From Phytophthora colocasiae (lineage: Eukaryota; Oomycota; Peronosporomycetes; Peronosporales; Peronosporaceae), in the NCBI GenBank assembly GCA_018806915.1, contig JAGKQI010000061.1, positions 744,001 to 808,000 on the forward strand: a stretch of DNA of 64,000 nucleotides, read 5' to 3'. Position 1 is the stretch's first letter; every line of letters starts with the position of its first letter. A program made the position numbers and the translations under genes. Shown one piece after another: positions 48,934 through 59,588 of the stretch. The notes below the pieces were generated by a model, which saw only the letters and a list, made by a program, of their open reading frames with translations, was not told the origin of the DNA and made no database searches.

Positions 48934-51032
48934 CTATTTGTTGGCCTGGATATTGGAATTGTACTTGGCCATGAGGTACGTTGCTTCTGCGGCCATGTTG
49001 ATCTGCATGAGTCGCTCCATGAGGTTTTCCTGCTCGGTTGAGCCGTTCGAAGACGCCGTCGCGCCGCCTACAGAGCTGGACGTTCCTGCGTCGTTGGTGC
49101 GGAACGAGTTGATGTACTTGAGTTTGTCCTTCTCGAACACGTCCACAGGCTCCGGTTCAGATGAATCGCTCCCGGAATCCGACGGCCGGTTGATCTCGAT
49201 CACTCCTCCCTCGTCCGCGTCATAAACGTTGATGAGCTGTCGCCGCCTATTGCTGTGGTTCTGCTGCTCTTCTTCACTTGAGGATTCCTCGCTCAACTCG
49301 CTCTCGTCGCTTAAATAACCATGACCGCGGTACGTCTCGCCTCCCTCGACATCGTACGTGCTGTCAATGGACTGGTTGCCTATGAATCTGTTCCCACCCG
49401 ACTGGCTCCGAGCAATCAAAGCGTGCTGAGCTGGCATTCGGCTATTCGAGTAGGCTCTGGATGCTGGGTTATGGCGAAATTGGTCGCTTGTTGTGCGCTG
49501 GACCCTTGGAGGGGCTGCAGCTGACCGGTTCTCCATAGATCTACCCGTTGGTGGCTGGTACGCTCGTACATTGACATCGTTGAGACTATCGTTGCGACTG
49601 AAGCCTGAGTTCAGCGTAGATGTAGTGTAACTCATTGACGAGTCTGATGAGACGGTAGCACGAGCGCTCGAATAACTGCAATTGCTGCTGCGTGGGCTTG
49701 ACGGTCGAGGCCCTCTGTAGACTGGTATAGCGGATCCAACCTGATCCCGTGACGGCGCGCGCTGTCGTATACCTGCTGTAGGGTCAGAGACTGAAGACGT
49801 CATCGATAGACCCGGCCGTCCAGTTGATGGTGCGCGTGCGTAGCGTGGAGACCCGGATCTGTTCGATCCAGATCTGCCGGACGAATCCTCCGAGTGTAAA
49901 CTCACTCGCATAGCTGAACGTCCATAGAGCTTCTCCTTCGCGTCACTTAAGCACGGTTTGCAGAAGAAGTAGCTACACGGGAAGTTCCCTGTATTGCGTG
50001 ACGGATAGATCATCTTGGTCATTCGACAGCGGTCGCACACATTCTTGCCGCAGATCTTGCAGTTCTGGTTGGTTTTGAGCATTTTGAGCTTCGAGTCGCA
50101 GATATCGCACGATTTACTCCTGTCAAAAGCAAACTACCCAGTCAATATCAAGAACAAGTATGATCGAAAACAAACAGACAAGCTACGTACTGCGCACTGG
50201 TGATGAACATCTCCTTGCCACTAACGAGTTTCGACAGTCGCTTGGCCTTGGCGCAATCCAACGCACTGGCCACGCCCAGCCATAGCTCCGCCATGATCGA
50301 ATCCGCACTCCAGCTTCTCGCCTTGCCACCGACTGCGTGTTGTCCCATCATGTAAACCCCCACGAGGTTGTTTGGGAGCGGACGGAAGACGTAACAGACT
50401 GCGGCCGTCGACCGCGTGAGTCCTTGTTGCTCAAACGGAGGACATTCGTCAACTCTCACCGACTGCATAACTAGATATCCTACTTCGTCTCCATTGGCAT
50501 CTTGGGTACGTCCTAGCTCTTCATGCCAGCACAGATCTCTTTTGTGCACCAGCTTACCAGTAGGTGCACACGCAAGCCATTTGAGTCCTGAAAACTGAAA
50601 TGAGAAACCCGTGTCGTCCTCACTGTATGGATCCTCCTCCAATACATGCAGCACTGCTGCATCCAAGTAATCACTGTGCATAATGGCACGTTGGGTCTTG
50701 AGTGCTCCATTGGTAGCTGCGTAGAGTCCGAGTAGGAGATCTTCGAGTGTACCAGTGACCTGTCCCAGAGCGTTCACTTTGACTGCATTTCCCTTGGCAA
50801 AGCCCCGTTCCCGGTACAATTGCAGGCCGTTGCGGTCTCCGATGAGCTTCCATTGATCCGGTTGTTGGCTCGGGTGGAACCGGGTGACGGGGGTCTCAGC
50901 CTCCAATGTCTGGTGAAGCAGACGTGTCGCCGTGTGGTGGAAATCGGTCGAAAGTTGTGATGAGACCGCCATCTCCGGGAAAAAATCGTCCGGGAACGGG
51001 AGCTTCACCTCCTTCAGCACGCGACTCAGCAT
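48934..51032 (-). CDS. START domain protein with FYVE-like zinc finger
   Basis: Exons 51032-50191 and 50119-48934 (675 residues; 71-bp intron). The start MLSRVLKEVKLPFPDDFFPE is the usual beginning of this oomycete family. Residues about 50-275 form a START-like lipid-binding domain (WKLIGDRNGLQLYRERG, YLVMQSVRVDECPPFE, NNLVGVYMMGQHAVGGKARS). The junction leads into a zinc finger (SCDICDSKLKMLKTNQNCKI, CGKNVCDRCRM, YFFCKPC). It has the Cys spacing of a FYVE-related finger but lacks the R-H-H-C phosphoinositide-binding core. The C-terminal 330 residues are Ser/Arg-rich and probably disordered, with an acidic patch (SDESELSEESSSEEEQQ). START-FYVE proteins are strongly expanded in oomycetes; the ligand is unknown. 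Confidence 0.85.
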
Positions 51033-52151
51033 GGTTAGTGACGTCTGTGGCCGGGCGAATATCGGGGACTGGCCGATACGAGCAGTGCGCACCCCTGACG
51101 AAGATGACAGCGTTTCTACCAAGACCCATCCTCGTAAACAGCATAGGATGAAGTAAGAGAAGTACACTGGATTATAGAGGTCAGATGACTTGAATTCAGT
51201 AAGAAATGAGGAATTAGCTGACTGTTAGATAAGATTTCAGATCGAGGTACATAGCATGCAAGATGCATCTGAGTTGCAAATCGTGACCGAACGCTGACAA
51301 GCTGGCATAAAGCTCGGGTTCTTTCGGGTGTGGCAATGGATCTCTCTATGTGTGTCTACGTATTTATCTACGCTGCCCCTGTTTCCGTTGCCTTGCTGTT
51401 GCTGTTGCTGTTGCGCTGCTTTTTGCAGTGGGAAGACTGGATGAGTGATACATTGCCTGCAGCACCGTCTTGTCAAGTACATGTACTACATGTAACACCC
51501 ATCTTGGGATTGACGACTGTATTGACAAAGTAGTATTGGCAATACTGTATTGCAGCCGGCGATAGCTGAAAGGCAATACATCTAAGTTAGCACGCCATTC
51601 AGACAACTCGCACGAACATGTGTCGCGGATTTCTTGATCGCAGCGCGAGTAAAAGTGTCTGGAATTGCAAGCAACTTCTGCGTGTACACCGGCTGAAAAG
51701 ATATCGTTGTGTAGGTGACACCGGCTGTCCGCTAGCGAGAGACGCGGCCTTGGCTCACCGAACTTTGCATTGACTTCCGCTGGTTCTCGTCTGTCCACTG
51801 TCGTGCGCGACGGATTCAGCGCTGCTTGCCGAGATAATGGTCAAGCACAGGTTCCTCCCCAAATAATGCCACGCTGTTGACATTCGCGTATGAGCCTCAA
51901 CGATTCCCCACCAGACCAGCTCAAAAGTGATCCTCATGTGAACCTGAAGCTGGTCCCCACCAAAAGAGAGACCGCCGACACGTCTGAACCAGTCCTTTCG
52001 CCTCGGCGTGTTACTACTGCAAGTCGACTCCCTTGAAATCAACATGACGAAGCGTACTTAAAATATACGTATTTAGCACTGTCCTTACTGTACATGCATA
52101 CGTCAATCATTCCGCTTGAAGCTCAGCAGTACCCCACTTGACGTCGACGCA
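51033..52151. other. 1.1-kb region between divergent genes
   Basis: It contains promoters for the START gene (minus) and the carrier gene (plus). There is a GTTGCT/CAGCAA-type microsatellite at about 51388-51420 and a short palindromic TACATGTACTACATGTA at 51478. ATCATTCCGCTTG at about 52106, 46 bases before the carrier ATG, resembles an oomycete initiator. Open frames on the minus strand (51364-52045) have no recognisable domain. Confidence 0.4.
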
Positions 52152-53441
52152 ATGGAAACTCTCGCTCATGGCATCGCTGGCAGCGCCGTACGTGCTGCAC
52201 CGTTAATCCCCACTCGACTGTGTCGATGTTGCTGATTTTATGATCTTCTAATGCAGGGAGGAATGCTGGCGATGGCGCTGCTGTACCCACTGGACCAGAT
52301 CAAAACGATCATGCAGGGTATGTGAACTGTTGGAATGAAGCAGTCTGAATCCAGTAACTGACTACTGGAGTGACCATTTGTTACAGTGGAGGCTAATGAG
52401 CTAGATGAGGAAGAGGAGAAGCAAGACGACAAGACTGTTGATGTAGCAAAAGTCCCCACGAAACGCTTGTCGAAGGATTTCTGGACACAAGCACTGAAGA
52501 TCCTCAAGAAGAAGAAGTGGCAGGTCTATCAGGGTCACGTATCCACGCAGATTGCACTTGGAGGCTCCAACTTCATTTATTTCTACTGGTGGGACCAATT
52601 CTCAACGGGTTTTGGTCGCTTTTGACGCTGACAATTGGGGATGTGTGGTTGTTGATGCAGCTACAATGGCTTGAAGACGCAACTGCTGAAGAGACTGCAA
52701 CTACAGAATCGACAGATGAGCGGCAACATCACTCCGGTGCAAAACCTTGTACTTTCCTGTCTTGCCGGTGTCATCAATGTATACATTTGCGCGCCGCTGT
52801 GGGTGGCGAACATGCGACTCAAGTCGAAAGATGCCACGAAATACTCGGGTGTGGTTGGTACGTTACGTTCTACTTTTTTTTGTTAGTTATCAATTCTTTG
52901 AACTGACACGAACTTTTCATCCGTGTGATGGACAATAGATTGCCTGCGCAAGGTCACTGCTAACGAAGGCTTCCTTTCGCTTTGGAACGGCACGTTGGCG
53001 TCCTTGGTGTTGGTATCTAACCCGGTTATCCACTACGTCAGCTATGAGCGCATGAAGGTTGCGCTTCTTAAGAAGCGCCACGCCATTGGTCCAGCTGGAG
53101 CAGCACTATCAGCCGTCGACATCTTCATCCTTGGTGCGTTGGCCAAGTCGTTCACCACCGTCGTCACGTACCCGCTGCAAGTTGCACAGTCTCTCATGCG
53201 CGTGCACCAGAAGACGATGAAGACAGAATCGACTCGAGCCACGGGGTTGACCGGCTGCCTCGCCCAAATTTACGCTGATAGAGGTGTGACCGGATACTTT
53301 GCCGGGCTGCAGGCCAAGCTGCTACAAACCGTACTGACCGCCGCGATCTCTCTAGTCACGTACGAGAAACTGCTGGCATTGATCTTGCTGCTGATGCGAC
53401 AGCCGGAGAGACCTGCCATCGTCCAGAAGGCCGCAGCGTGA
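52152..53441 (+). CDS. Peroxisomal adenine nucleotide/CoA carrier (PMP34-type)
   Basis: Mitochondrial carrier family protein of 332 residues. Exons 52152-52187, 52257-52317, 52387-52588, 52661-52857 and 52939-53441. The three carrier repeats begin YPLDQIKTIM, APLWVANMRLK and YPLQVAQSLMR. This asymmetric set (canonical D in the first, TPLWV-like in the second, YPLQxxQS in the third) is characteristic of the PMP34/ANT1 peroxisomal branch rather than mitochondrial members. A charged insert (ELDEEEEKQDDK) follows helix 1. No targeting peptide is visible. It likely supplies ATP, CoA or FAD to peroxisomes for beta-oxidation. Confidence 0.87.
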
Positions 53442-54489
53442 GGTGTTGTGAGGCGCAAGTGTGTTGTTAAATTTTTGCAATGGAGAAGAAGACCACCATG
53501 TGGGTTTGAAGCTGCAGCATTTGATGCGGTGATTGATAAACTTCGACGTTATCCGCTCAGAATGGATTAGCGTCGGCCCCCCGCCACAGTTTCGATGTGC
53601 TGCCATGTATCGATATCGAAGGCTATTGACAACTTGGCGTGCGTTGCCTTGTTGGAGAATGAAGGAATCGTTGAGTTGGCGTTCGAACGTGCCGGCTTTC
53701 GTCTACAATGGCCATATGTGATTAGGAATAGAGCACGTATGTTTACCATTGGAACACACCGCCAACCTTTGTCATCGAACACGAATGGAAGCATCACGAG
53801 AAAGTAGGCACATGTATGTCATCTGTGTTCTCGTCTGTATCGTAAATTGAGAAAAAGACTACGGTAGTAAGTTACATGTACAAGAAATCAACACCTTCAT
53901 ATCTCGAGTCACGTAAGGCTCCGTTCAAGCACGTGTGGATTTGCTTTGGGTTGTGCCGTCGAAAGGTTTCCTCGCCCTGTTCACGGCCATTTTCGTCCCA
54001 TTTCTGACGGCCAGTCGTGCGAGTCTACAATGGTACAGTAATTGTCTTGAGTGGAAGCTCTGCTTTTCGATCAAGTGCCAACGCCATGGGGTCCGCAGCG
54101 TAAAAGTAAGATTAGTTTCCCTCCTGGTCAGTTCGTAACGAACTTCGTTACCCTGAAAATCGTGGGGCTCTGGCGTTGAGGGCCAGACGCAATTCCACAC
54201 TAGCGGCCTGACTAAAGGAAGAGCTAGCATGTCATAGAAGACAGCAGGTTTGCTGCAACTCGACAGGAGCTCCTTTTTAACTTAAAGTCTTAGTGATGAA
54301 TGGATATAGCGTTCTGCTCGTTCCGTAGCCGCAGCGCCAACGTGTGGACGCGAAAGAAGGCAGAAGCTTCTTCCATTTCCCACCGAAGCTGACCCACAAC
54401 TGCGCGATTACCTTTATTTGCCACATTGCATTGCAACTGGTTACCTTTTTGCCACATTGCATTGCAACTGAAAGGTAGGACCTCACCAG
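53442..54489. other. 1.05-kb intergenic region
   Basis: No gene was recognised. Overlapping short open frames on both strands (53533-53807, 53925-54230) lack domains; the segment around 53930-54200 looks like an old repeat fragment. A tandem repeat lies just upstream of the next gene. Confidence 0.4.
54408..54470 (+). repeat. Two-copy tandem repeat of about 31 bp
   Basis: TTACCTTT followed by TTGCCACATTGCATTGCAAC is present at 54408-54439 and again at 54441-54470, differing by a 2-base indel. It ends 19 bases before the ATG of the PH-domain gene, so it lies in its promoter or 5' UTR. Confidence 0.8.
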
Positions 54490-56916
54490 ATGGCGCCCAA
54501 CCCTAAATGGCAAGTTTACGAGGCGACAAGCCATTCCGCACCGAGGCCAGTGCGCATTCCGCATTGGCAAGTGCAAGAAGACCATCACTCTGACACAGGG
54601 ATGAAGGCGTTGGCGCATCGCCTACGCGGCCGTCGCGCCAGCAGGAGAGACGACGCCCCTGGGGACGAGACGGAGCGCAGTTTCCGCTTCGAGGAGGCCG
54701 TCAAGGAGGACGCGACGACGGATCGGCGCGACGACAACTGGCGCAAGAACCGCGGCATCAACAGCAAGACTGGCAGTTGCAACGTTCTCGCGGCTCTAGC
54801 CACCGCCTCGACTCATGCTACTGACGACAAGGAAGCGGTTCCACCTTCATTCGTCAATTCACCACCGCTACTGCAGCCGCAACAGAGCAGAACAGCTTCT
54901 GCCTCCAATATGACGCGGGTCGAGAGTCCACAGCCTCATAGGCATCTGAATCGAGCCAACTCGAACTCCAGAGTCAATAACGCAGCTGCAGCTGCTGCAT
55001 TGAGACCTAACAGAGCCATGACGGACGTTTCTAGCTCCTCGTCCAGTACCCAAAGCAGCAGCAGCATTGGACGCTCCAGGTCCAGACACGGTGGTTCCAT
55101 GAGCTCCAATGCCAGCTTCCTGTCCGTCAGTAACCAGAAGCCGGAGGTGGTAGTAGATGTCCGATACAGCGGCTACTTGGCGATCAAGCGCGGGCTGCTC
55201 AAAGTGGCAGACAAGCGCTATTATTTCGTTGCGCGCCGCAATCCGGAGCTGTATTCCTGTAAAGACGAGACCTCGTTCAACCTGTGGTTGGCGTCAGGAC
55301 ACCCGCTGGATCCGCACGGCGGTGATGGCATTGCTAAAGCTAGTGGACTGAGTCCTGTTCTGATGGGAACCGTGTTACGTGTTGATGATGGATCGGGCGA
55401 GGAAGCAGGCAATGGGAGCAATCACTCGGATAAAGTGTTCACTGTCATGGTAGGATCAGCTTCCAAATGCTTTACGTTGAAGTTTGGTGCTGAAAGTGGA
55501 GAGAAGGCGATGCAATGGATCGAGGCGCTGCAGGAAGTCCAGGTTACGAAACGAAATGGAACCCGGCACCACACTAAGCTGGGCTCTACAATGGACAAGA
55601 AAATGCTGCTCTCTTTGAACGAGCACAATGCGCTTCGTGGAACAGCTTCAGAGAAATCAGCAAGTGATGCAGAGATCGTGGCCACAGATGTTGTACTGTT
55701 AGCCGAAGAAGGTAGTGAGCCGGTTACGAGACCCGCATCAACGTCGAATGCGAAGATGCCGCGTGTATATGCTGGTGGTAAATTGCAAAGCAAACCGCTT
55801 TCGGTCGAAGAGGACGAAGCGACTGCTGTCTCGACGCCCACTTCATATACGGAAAGCTCGCCAACAACGTCTGATCATGTAGAGCACTTTGCTCCTACTA
55901 CAACCTCGCTTCCTCCGTCACGACTCCACCGGATGGACTCGGTTACGTCGGGTTCGTCGACAGCCTCGGGTCAATCGCAAAACAGTAACGTCAATGGCAA
56001 TGTACTGCTTTTTGTACCTGTTGCGGGATCTTCGCTTACAGCATCTGCATCAAGGATGGCAAAGGCCCAACAGGAGTTGAGCGCGCTTGTTGCCAAAGGT
56101 GCAAAACTACCAGCGCGTGTTATGCAGGACCCCACAAGCTCTGAAGCAATTGAATGGCGTTATGGTGTGCCGCAGTACGTGCTTACAGACCTGGCTTATA
56201 TTAAAGGACGTATGCGCGAGCCAGACACAACGCCTCTTGCCTCGTATGTTGAAGAGTGCTGCCAAACGTTTATTATGGAGGCGACGCACAAAGCTCGCTT
56301 CGACCAGTGGCAGAGCGTGATTCAAAACTCCTTTTACTTGCAAGTAAACGATGGCGTACAAGTTCCTGGTTCTGCGATCCTTGAGAATGACATGCTTGGG
56401 TTGTTGTACCTTGGCGACACTGGTGCTGGCCACGGAGACAGTGATGACAACCAAGACCCACGTGCAGAACTTGCTGAAGCCTTTCCAGACGGCTTCCCCA
56501 TGGAAGTGTTGGATGTGTTTACTCAGCCACCTCAGTGTTATTTCTCGTGGCGCCATTGGGGAGCATTTACGGGCAAGTACCGAGGCGTGAAGGGTGACGG
56601 CTCGAAGATGGAGGTGCGCGGATTTGGCGAAATGACGGTGGATGCAAGCCGCATGCGCAGTCTGCGACTCTTTTTCAAGCAGAGAGATTTGATATCGGGC
56701 CTTCAACAGGCCACAGATCGTATTGGGCGTGCGCGGCGAGATACTGCCACTATTTCAGCTCTAAATGCAGGGCGAACGGTTCGTGCTACGTCTGCTGCAG
56801 TGGCTCCTGTGACGCAGAAAGAGGCTGTACCGAACCCCAAAACCAGCGACATTATTGAAGGGCTGGCTAATTTCACCCTTGAGGCCCAGGAGCATCAGCG
56901 GAAGCACACACGGTAG
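54490..56916 (+). CDS. PH domain and pathogen-related (NTF2-like) domain protein
   Basis: Single-exon 808-aa ORF. The N-terminus is basic and Ser-rich, probably disordered. A PH domain covers about residues 220-352 (VRYSGYLAIKRGLLKVADKR, FTVMVGSASKCFTLKFGA, GEKAMQWIEALQEVQ). A second disordered Ser/Thr-rich stretch follows. Residues about 552-740 match the plant pathogen-related protein / SnoaL-like NTF2 fold: EWRYGVPQYVLTDLAYIKGR, EECCQTFIMEATHKARFDQW, AFPDGFPMEVLDVFTQPPQC, YFSWRHWGAFTGKYRGVKGD. PH domains bind phosphoinositides or proteins; the NTF2-like domain's ligand is unknown. The combination is not one I know outside oomycetes. Confidence 0.82.
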   Translation: MAPNPKWQVYEATSHSAPRPVRIPHWQVQEDHHSDTGMKALAHRLRGRRASRRDDAPGDETERSFRFEEAVKEDATTDRRDDNWRKNRGINSKTGSCNVLAALATASTHATDDKEAVPPSFVNSPPLLQPQQSRTASASNMTRVESPQPHRHLNRANSNSRVNNAAAAAALRPNRAMTDVSSSSSSTQSSSSIGRSRSRHGGSMSSNASFLSVSNQKPEVVVDVRYSGYLAIKRGLLKVADKRYYFVARRNPELYSCKDETSFNLWLASGHPLDPHGGDGIAKASGLSPVLMGTVLRVDDGSGEEAGNGSNHSDKVFTVMVGSASKCFTLKFGAESGEKAMQWIEALQEVQVTKRNGTRHHTKLGSTMDKKMLLSLNEHNALRGTASEKSASDAEIVATDVVLLAEEGSEPVTRPASTSNAKMPRVYAGGKLQSKPLSVEEDEATAVSTPTSYTESSPTTSDHVEHFAPTTTSLPPSRLHRMDSVTSGSSTASGQSQNSNVNGNVLLFVPVAGSSLTASASRMAKAQQELSALVAKGAKLPARVMQDPTSSEAIEWRYGVPQYVLTDLAYIKGRMREPDTTPLASYVEECCQTFIMEATHKARFDQWQSVIQNSFYLQVNDGVQVPGSAILENDMLGLLYLGDTGAGHGDSDDNQDPRAELAEAFPDGFPMEVLDVFTQPPQCYFSWRHWGAFTGKYRGVKGDGSKMEVRGFGEMTVDASRMRSLRLFFKQRDLISGLQQATDRIGRARRDTATISALNAGRTVRATSAAVAPVTQKEAVPNPKTSDIIEGLANFTLEAQEHQRKHTR

Positions 56917-56919
56917 CAT

Positions 56920-57123
56920 GGATGAGTTCAGTCTTCCTTATCTCTCCCCTTGTCGAACTGTTTGTTGTGAATATGTAGTTGTGGACTATTTACTGAATGA
57001 AGACGATATCAAGTGCCCACAGCAATGTCATGGTATGTTTGCTAGTTTTTGTTCTGACTTCCTCGAAATAGGAGAACGTGTATTTGGAGGACGGCGGTTG
57101 CTCAACAAAAATTACGACAACTC
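56920..57123 (+). other. Possible short upstream exon(s), unresolved
   Basis: An open frame begins MDEFSLPYLSPCRTVCCEYV and could splice from 57031 (GGTATG) to 57073 (ATAGGA). It is too short and unlike anything I recognise. It may be the true 5' end of the coiled-coil gene that follows, a separate small gene, or noise. Confidence 0.25.
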
Positions 57124-57151
57124 AAGCCTGGTTCCAGCGTAAGTCCAGCTA

Positions 57152-59550
57152 ATGGAGGTGGAAAACACTCACATGCACGTTCACCCCGATGGCAAGAAGC
57201 TGATTGACATCACCCTCCGCCATCAAGTGATGCCACCACAACAGGTAATTGCTGACATGAGCAGTTGTATGAGACTAGAATCTTGACTTGTTTTACTGCG
57301 CTAGGCCCCGTTAGTTGTCCCTCGATTCGATGACGACGATGACAGTAGTAGCTCGGACGAAGACGACGATGATGAACCAGCTTTCAGTTCTCTGACCAAG
57401 AAGCAGTATGCTCGCGAAAGCATCAGCAACAATGACGAGGAGGATCACGACCAATCCAAATTGAATCGACCACAGCAAACTTTTCAGGGAGATATTCAGT
57501 GGGACCGTGTGCAAGAGCTCCAAGAACTTACAAATGCCAATGCGACGTTGACATCTGAGGCACGCGACCTCAGGCAGCAAGTGAAAACGTACGTTTATTG
57601 GTACTTAGTATACAAGTCTTCTTGATACGTGCATTCATCATGATGGCATGGCGCTCCATTTACGCGTTGGATAGGCTCCAGATTCAGTTGGAAGCGCAGA
57701 CACCGGTGCCAGGACTAGATGTTGACGCTGTGCAGGATATCCTACTCGAGAAGGACAATATTGAGCATGTAAGTATCGATGGTATCTTCTCCATTTTGAA
57801 ATCTTGCTAAGTGCGCTACGTATGACTTCAGGATGTTCGAGATGTGAAGATTGTTCACCAGGCCAAAACACTTCGAACTCTGAAACGATCACTACAGCGC
57901 GAGAAACAACTGGCAGCGGACGCAGCCAAGCAGTGTAAAACTCTGGATGCTACCAACCGACAACTCGAGGAACAGGTTGACACGCTTAAACTCAAGCTGC
58001 AGCGTTTCCAGGCCCGGGCAGCTGCTGAAAAAAACAACAAGAACAACAACAACGTTGACGTACCAAGCCAAAACCAGCAACCCGAGGCTTCAGAAACGTC
58101 TTCCGGTGATGGAAGTGGCAACCACGGAGTGCTTAAAAAACTTTATGAAGAGCTGAAATCGAAAACAGCAGCATTGCAGCAGGAGCTCAAGAAAACTCAA
58201 CGGGCTCTAACGCGAGAAGTGGGTGACGACATACCGCTGGATGAAATTGTGGGGAATACAGACAACACCACTAGTGGCGCAAGTCGACGTGGTAGAGCTC
58301 AACAAATCATAATGCTAAAGGCCAAGGTGAAGAAACTGCAGGCACAACTTAGAGCTGGACATGCTTCAACTGAAGGGAACGATGCCACTACTACGCTGGA
58401 TGTTGACCAGCGCGCTCAGCAAGATCTGACAAGCCAGCACCATCACCGACAAAAGCTTATCGACCAGCTCACGAACCAGCGAGACGAATTAGAGGAGCGT
58501 GTTCACCGTTCAACCCGAAAGTATGATGCACTCAAGGCACGGGCGCAGATTCTCGACAGGGAGAAGCAGGAGACCCGCAACAAATTACAAGTCCTAGTGG
58601 AGAAGTCCCGCACTGACGACGCTCTCGTGGATGCTCTTCAACGCCAACTAGAGACCTGGAAAACAAAACTTCACGAGGCGAGGCGTGCACGAACTGCAGA
58701 TAGTGCGAGATATGTCAGTCACGACGAAAGAGCGGAGCTTGAGAGACTCCGCAAGGTTGTTGCCGAGCACAAAAATCGAAGTGGGGATCAAGCAGTCAGT
58801 CCAATGGTACCGGCAGGTGGGGGAATGCCTGTGCCAAGTGAGGCTTCCTTGTACCGTGCTATTGCTGTACGTATCGGGGAATACGTAGATATACTGCTCT
58901 TTTTCACTAACCAGAGTGTGTTTCCAATAGGCGGAAAAAGAGCGTCTGGTAGAAGTTGTTCGTGGTTTGAAAATTCAACTTGAAGACAAAGACAAACTGT
59001 TGAGGAGCGTCCAAAGCGATTCGGAGCTAGCATCGCACACATCATTGCCACCGACACCCGTGACTCCTTCGCTGCCACCCATTGGCGACGAGAGTCGCTC
59101 CCGTATTCCTGTAAGTACCTTTACAATGTTCTTCACTTGTCATTTACTGAAATTATCTTGTAGCGGAGACCATCAAGTAAAATTCCGTTGCCAAGTGGAA
59201 GAAGTAGCGGAGTTTCCGTTTCGGCATCTCCTGGCCCATCGGCGGTGATAATGGAGAAGCAAAATCAACAACTGAAGCGTGAGATCGAGACACTTCGACA
59301 AACTTTCCGCGAGAGTATGCGTGAAAAGGATGAGCGCATTGCTGAATTGGAATACCAAGGCACTATTGCTCAACCTAACTCCACTGCGACCGCAAATGAT
59401 GCGGACGCAATGAATCAGGAGCTGTCGGATCTTCAAGAGGAAAACAATTTCTTACGCCAGGAATTTGACAAGCTCAAAACGCGCTACGAAGCTTTGATAA
59501 AGCCCACTGCTGTAGACAACAAGAAGACTAACAACCGTGCGGGCAAATGA
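57152..59550 (+). CDS. Coiled-coil protein, six exons
   Basis: Exons 57152-57244, 57305-57588, 57675-57768, 57832-58866, 58931-59110 and 59164-59550 give 690 residues in one consistent frame. After an acidic stretch (FDDDDDSSSSDEDDDDE) most of the protein is predicted coiled coil (QREKQLAADAAKQCKTLDAT, LIDQLTNQRDELEERVHRST, LEDKDKLLRSVQSDSELASH), interrupted by Asn/Gln-rich and Pro-rich linkers (TPVTPSLPPIGDESRSR). The C-terminal coil includes LKREIETLRQTFRESMREKD. Such proteins are often centrosomal, ciliary or cytoskeletal, but nothing specific was recognised. It is tail to tail with the next gene (38-bp gap). Confidence 0.75.
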
Positions 59551-59588
59551 GAAGCACACAGAGATTAACTTAAAGACTGCAAACATTG

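Noticed and set aside
51364..52045. Minus-strand ORFs between the START gene and the carrier gene
   Set aside because: They are short, domain-free, and contain a Gln run produced by a trinucleotide microsatellite; they look like intergenic noise.
53925..54230. 101-aa minus-strand ORF as a gene
   Set aside because: It has no recognised domain and no neighbouring exons; it may be a repeat fragment.
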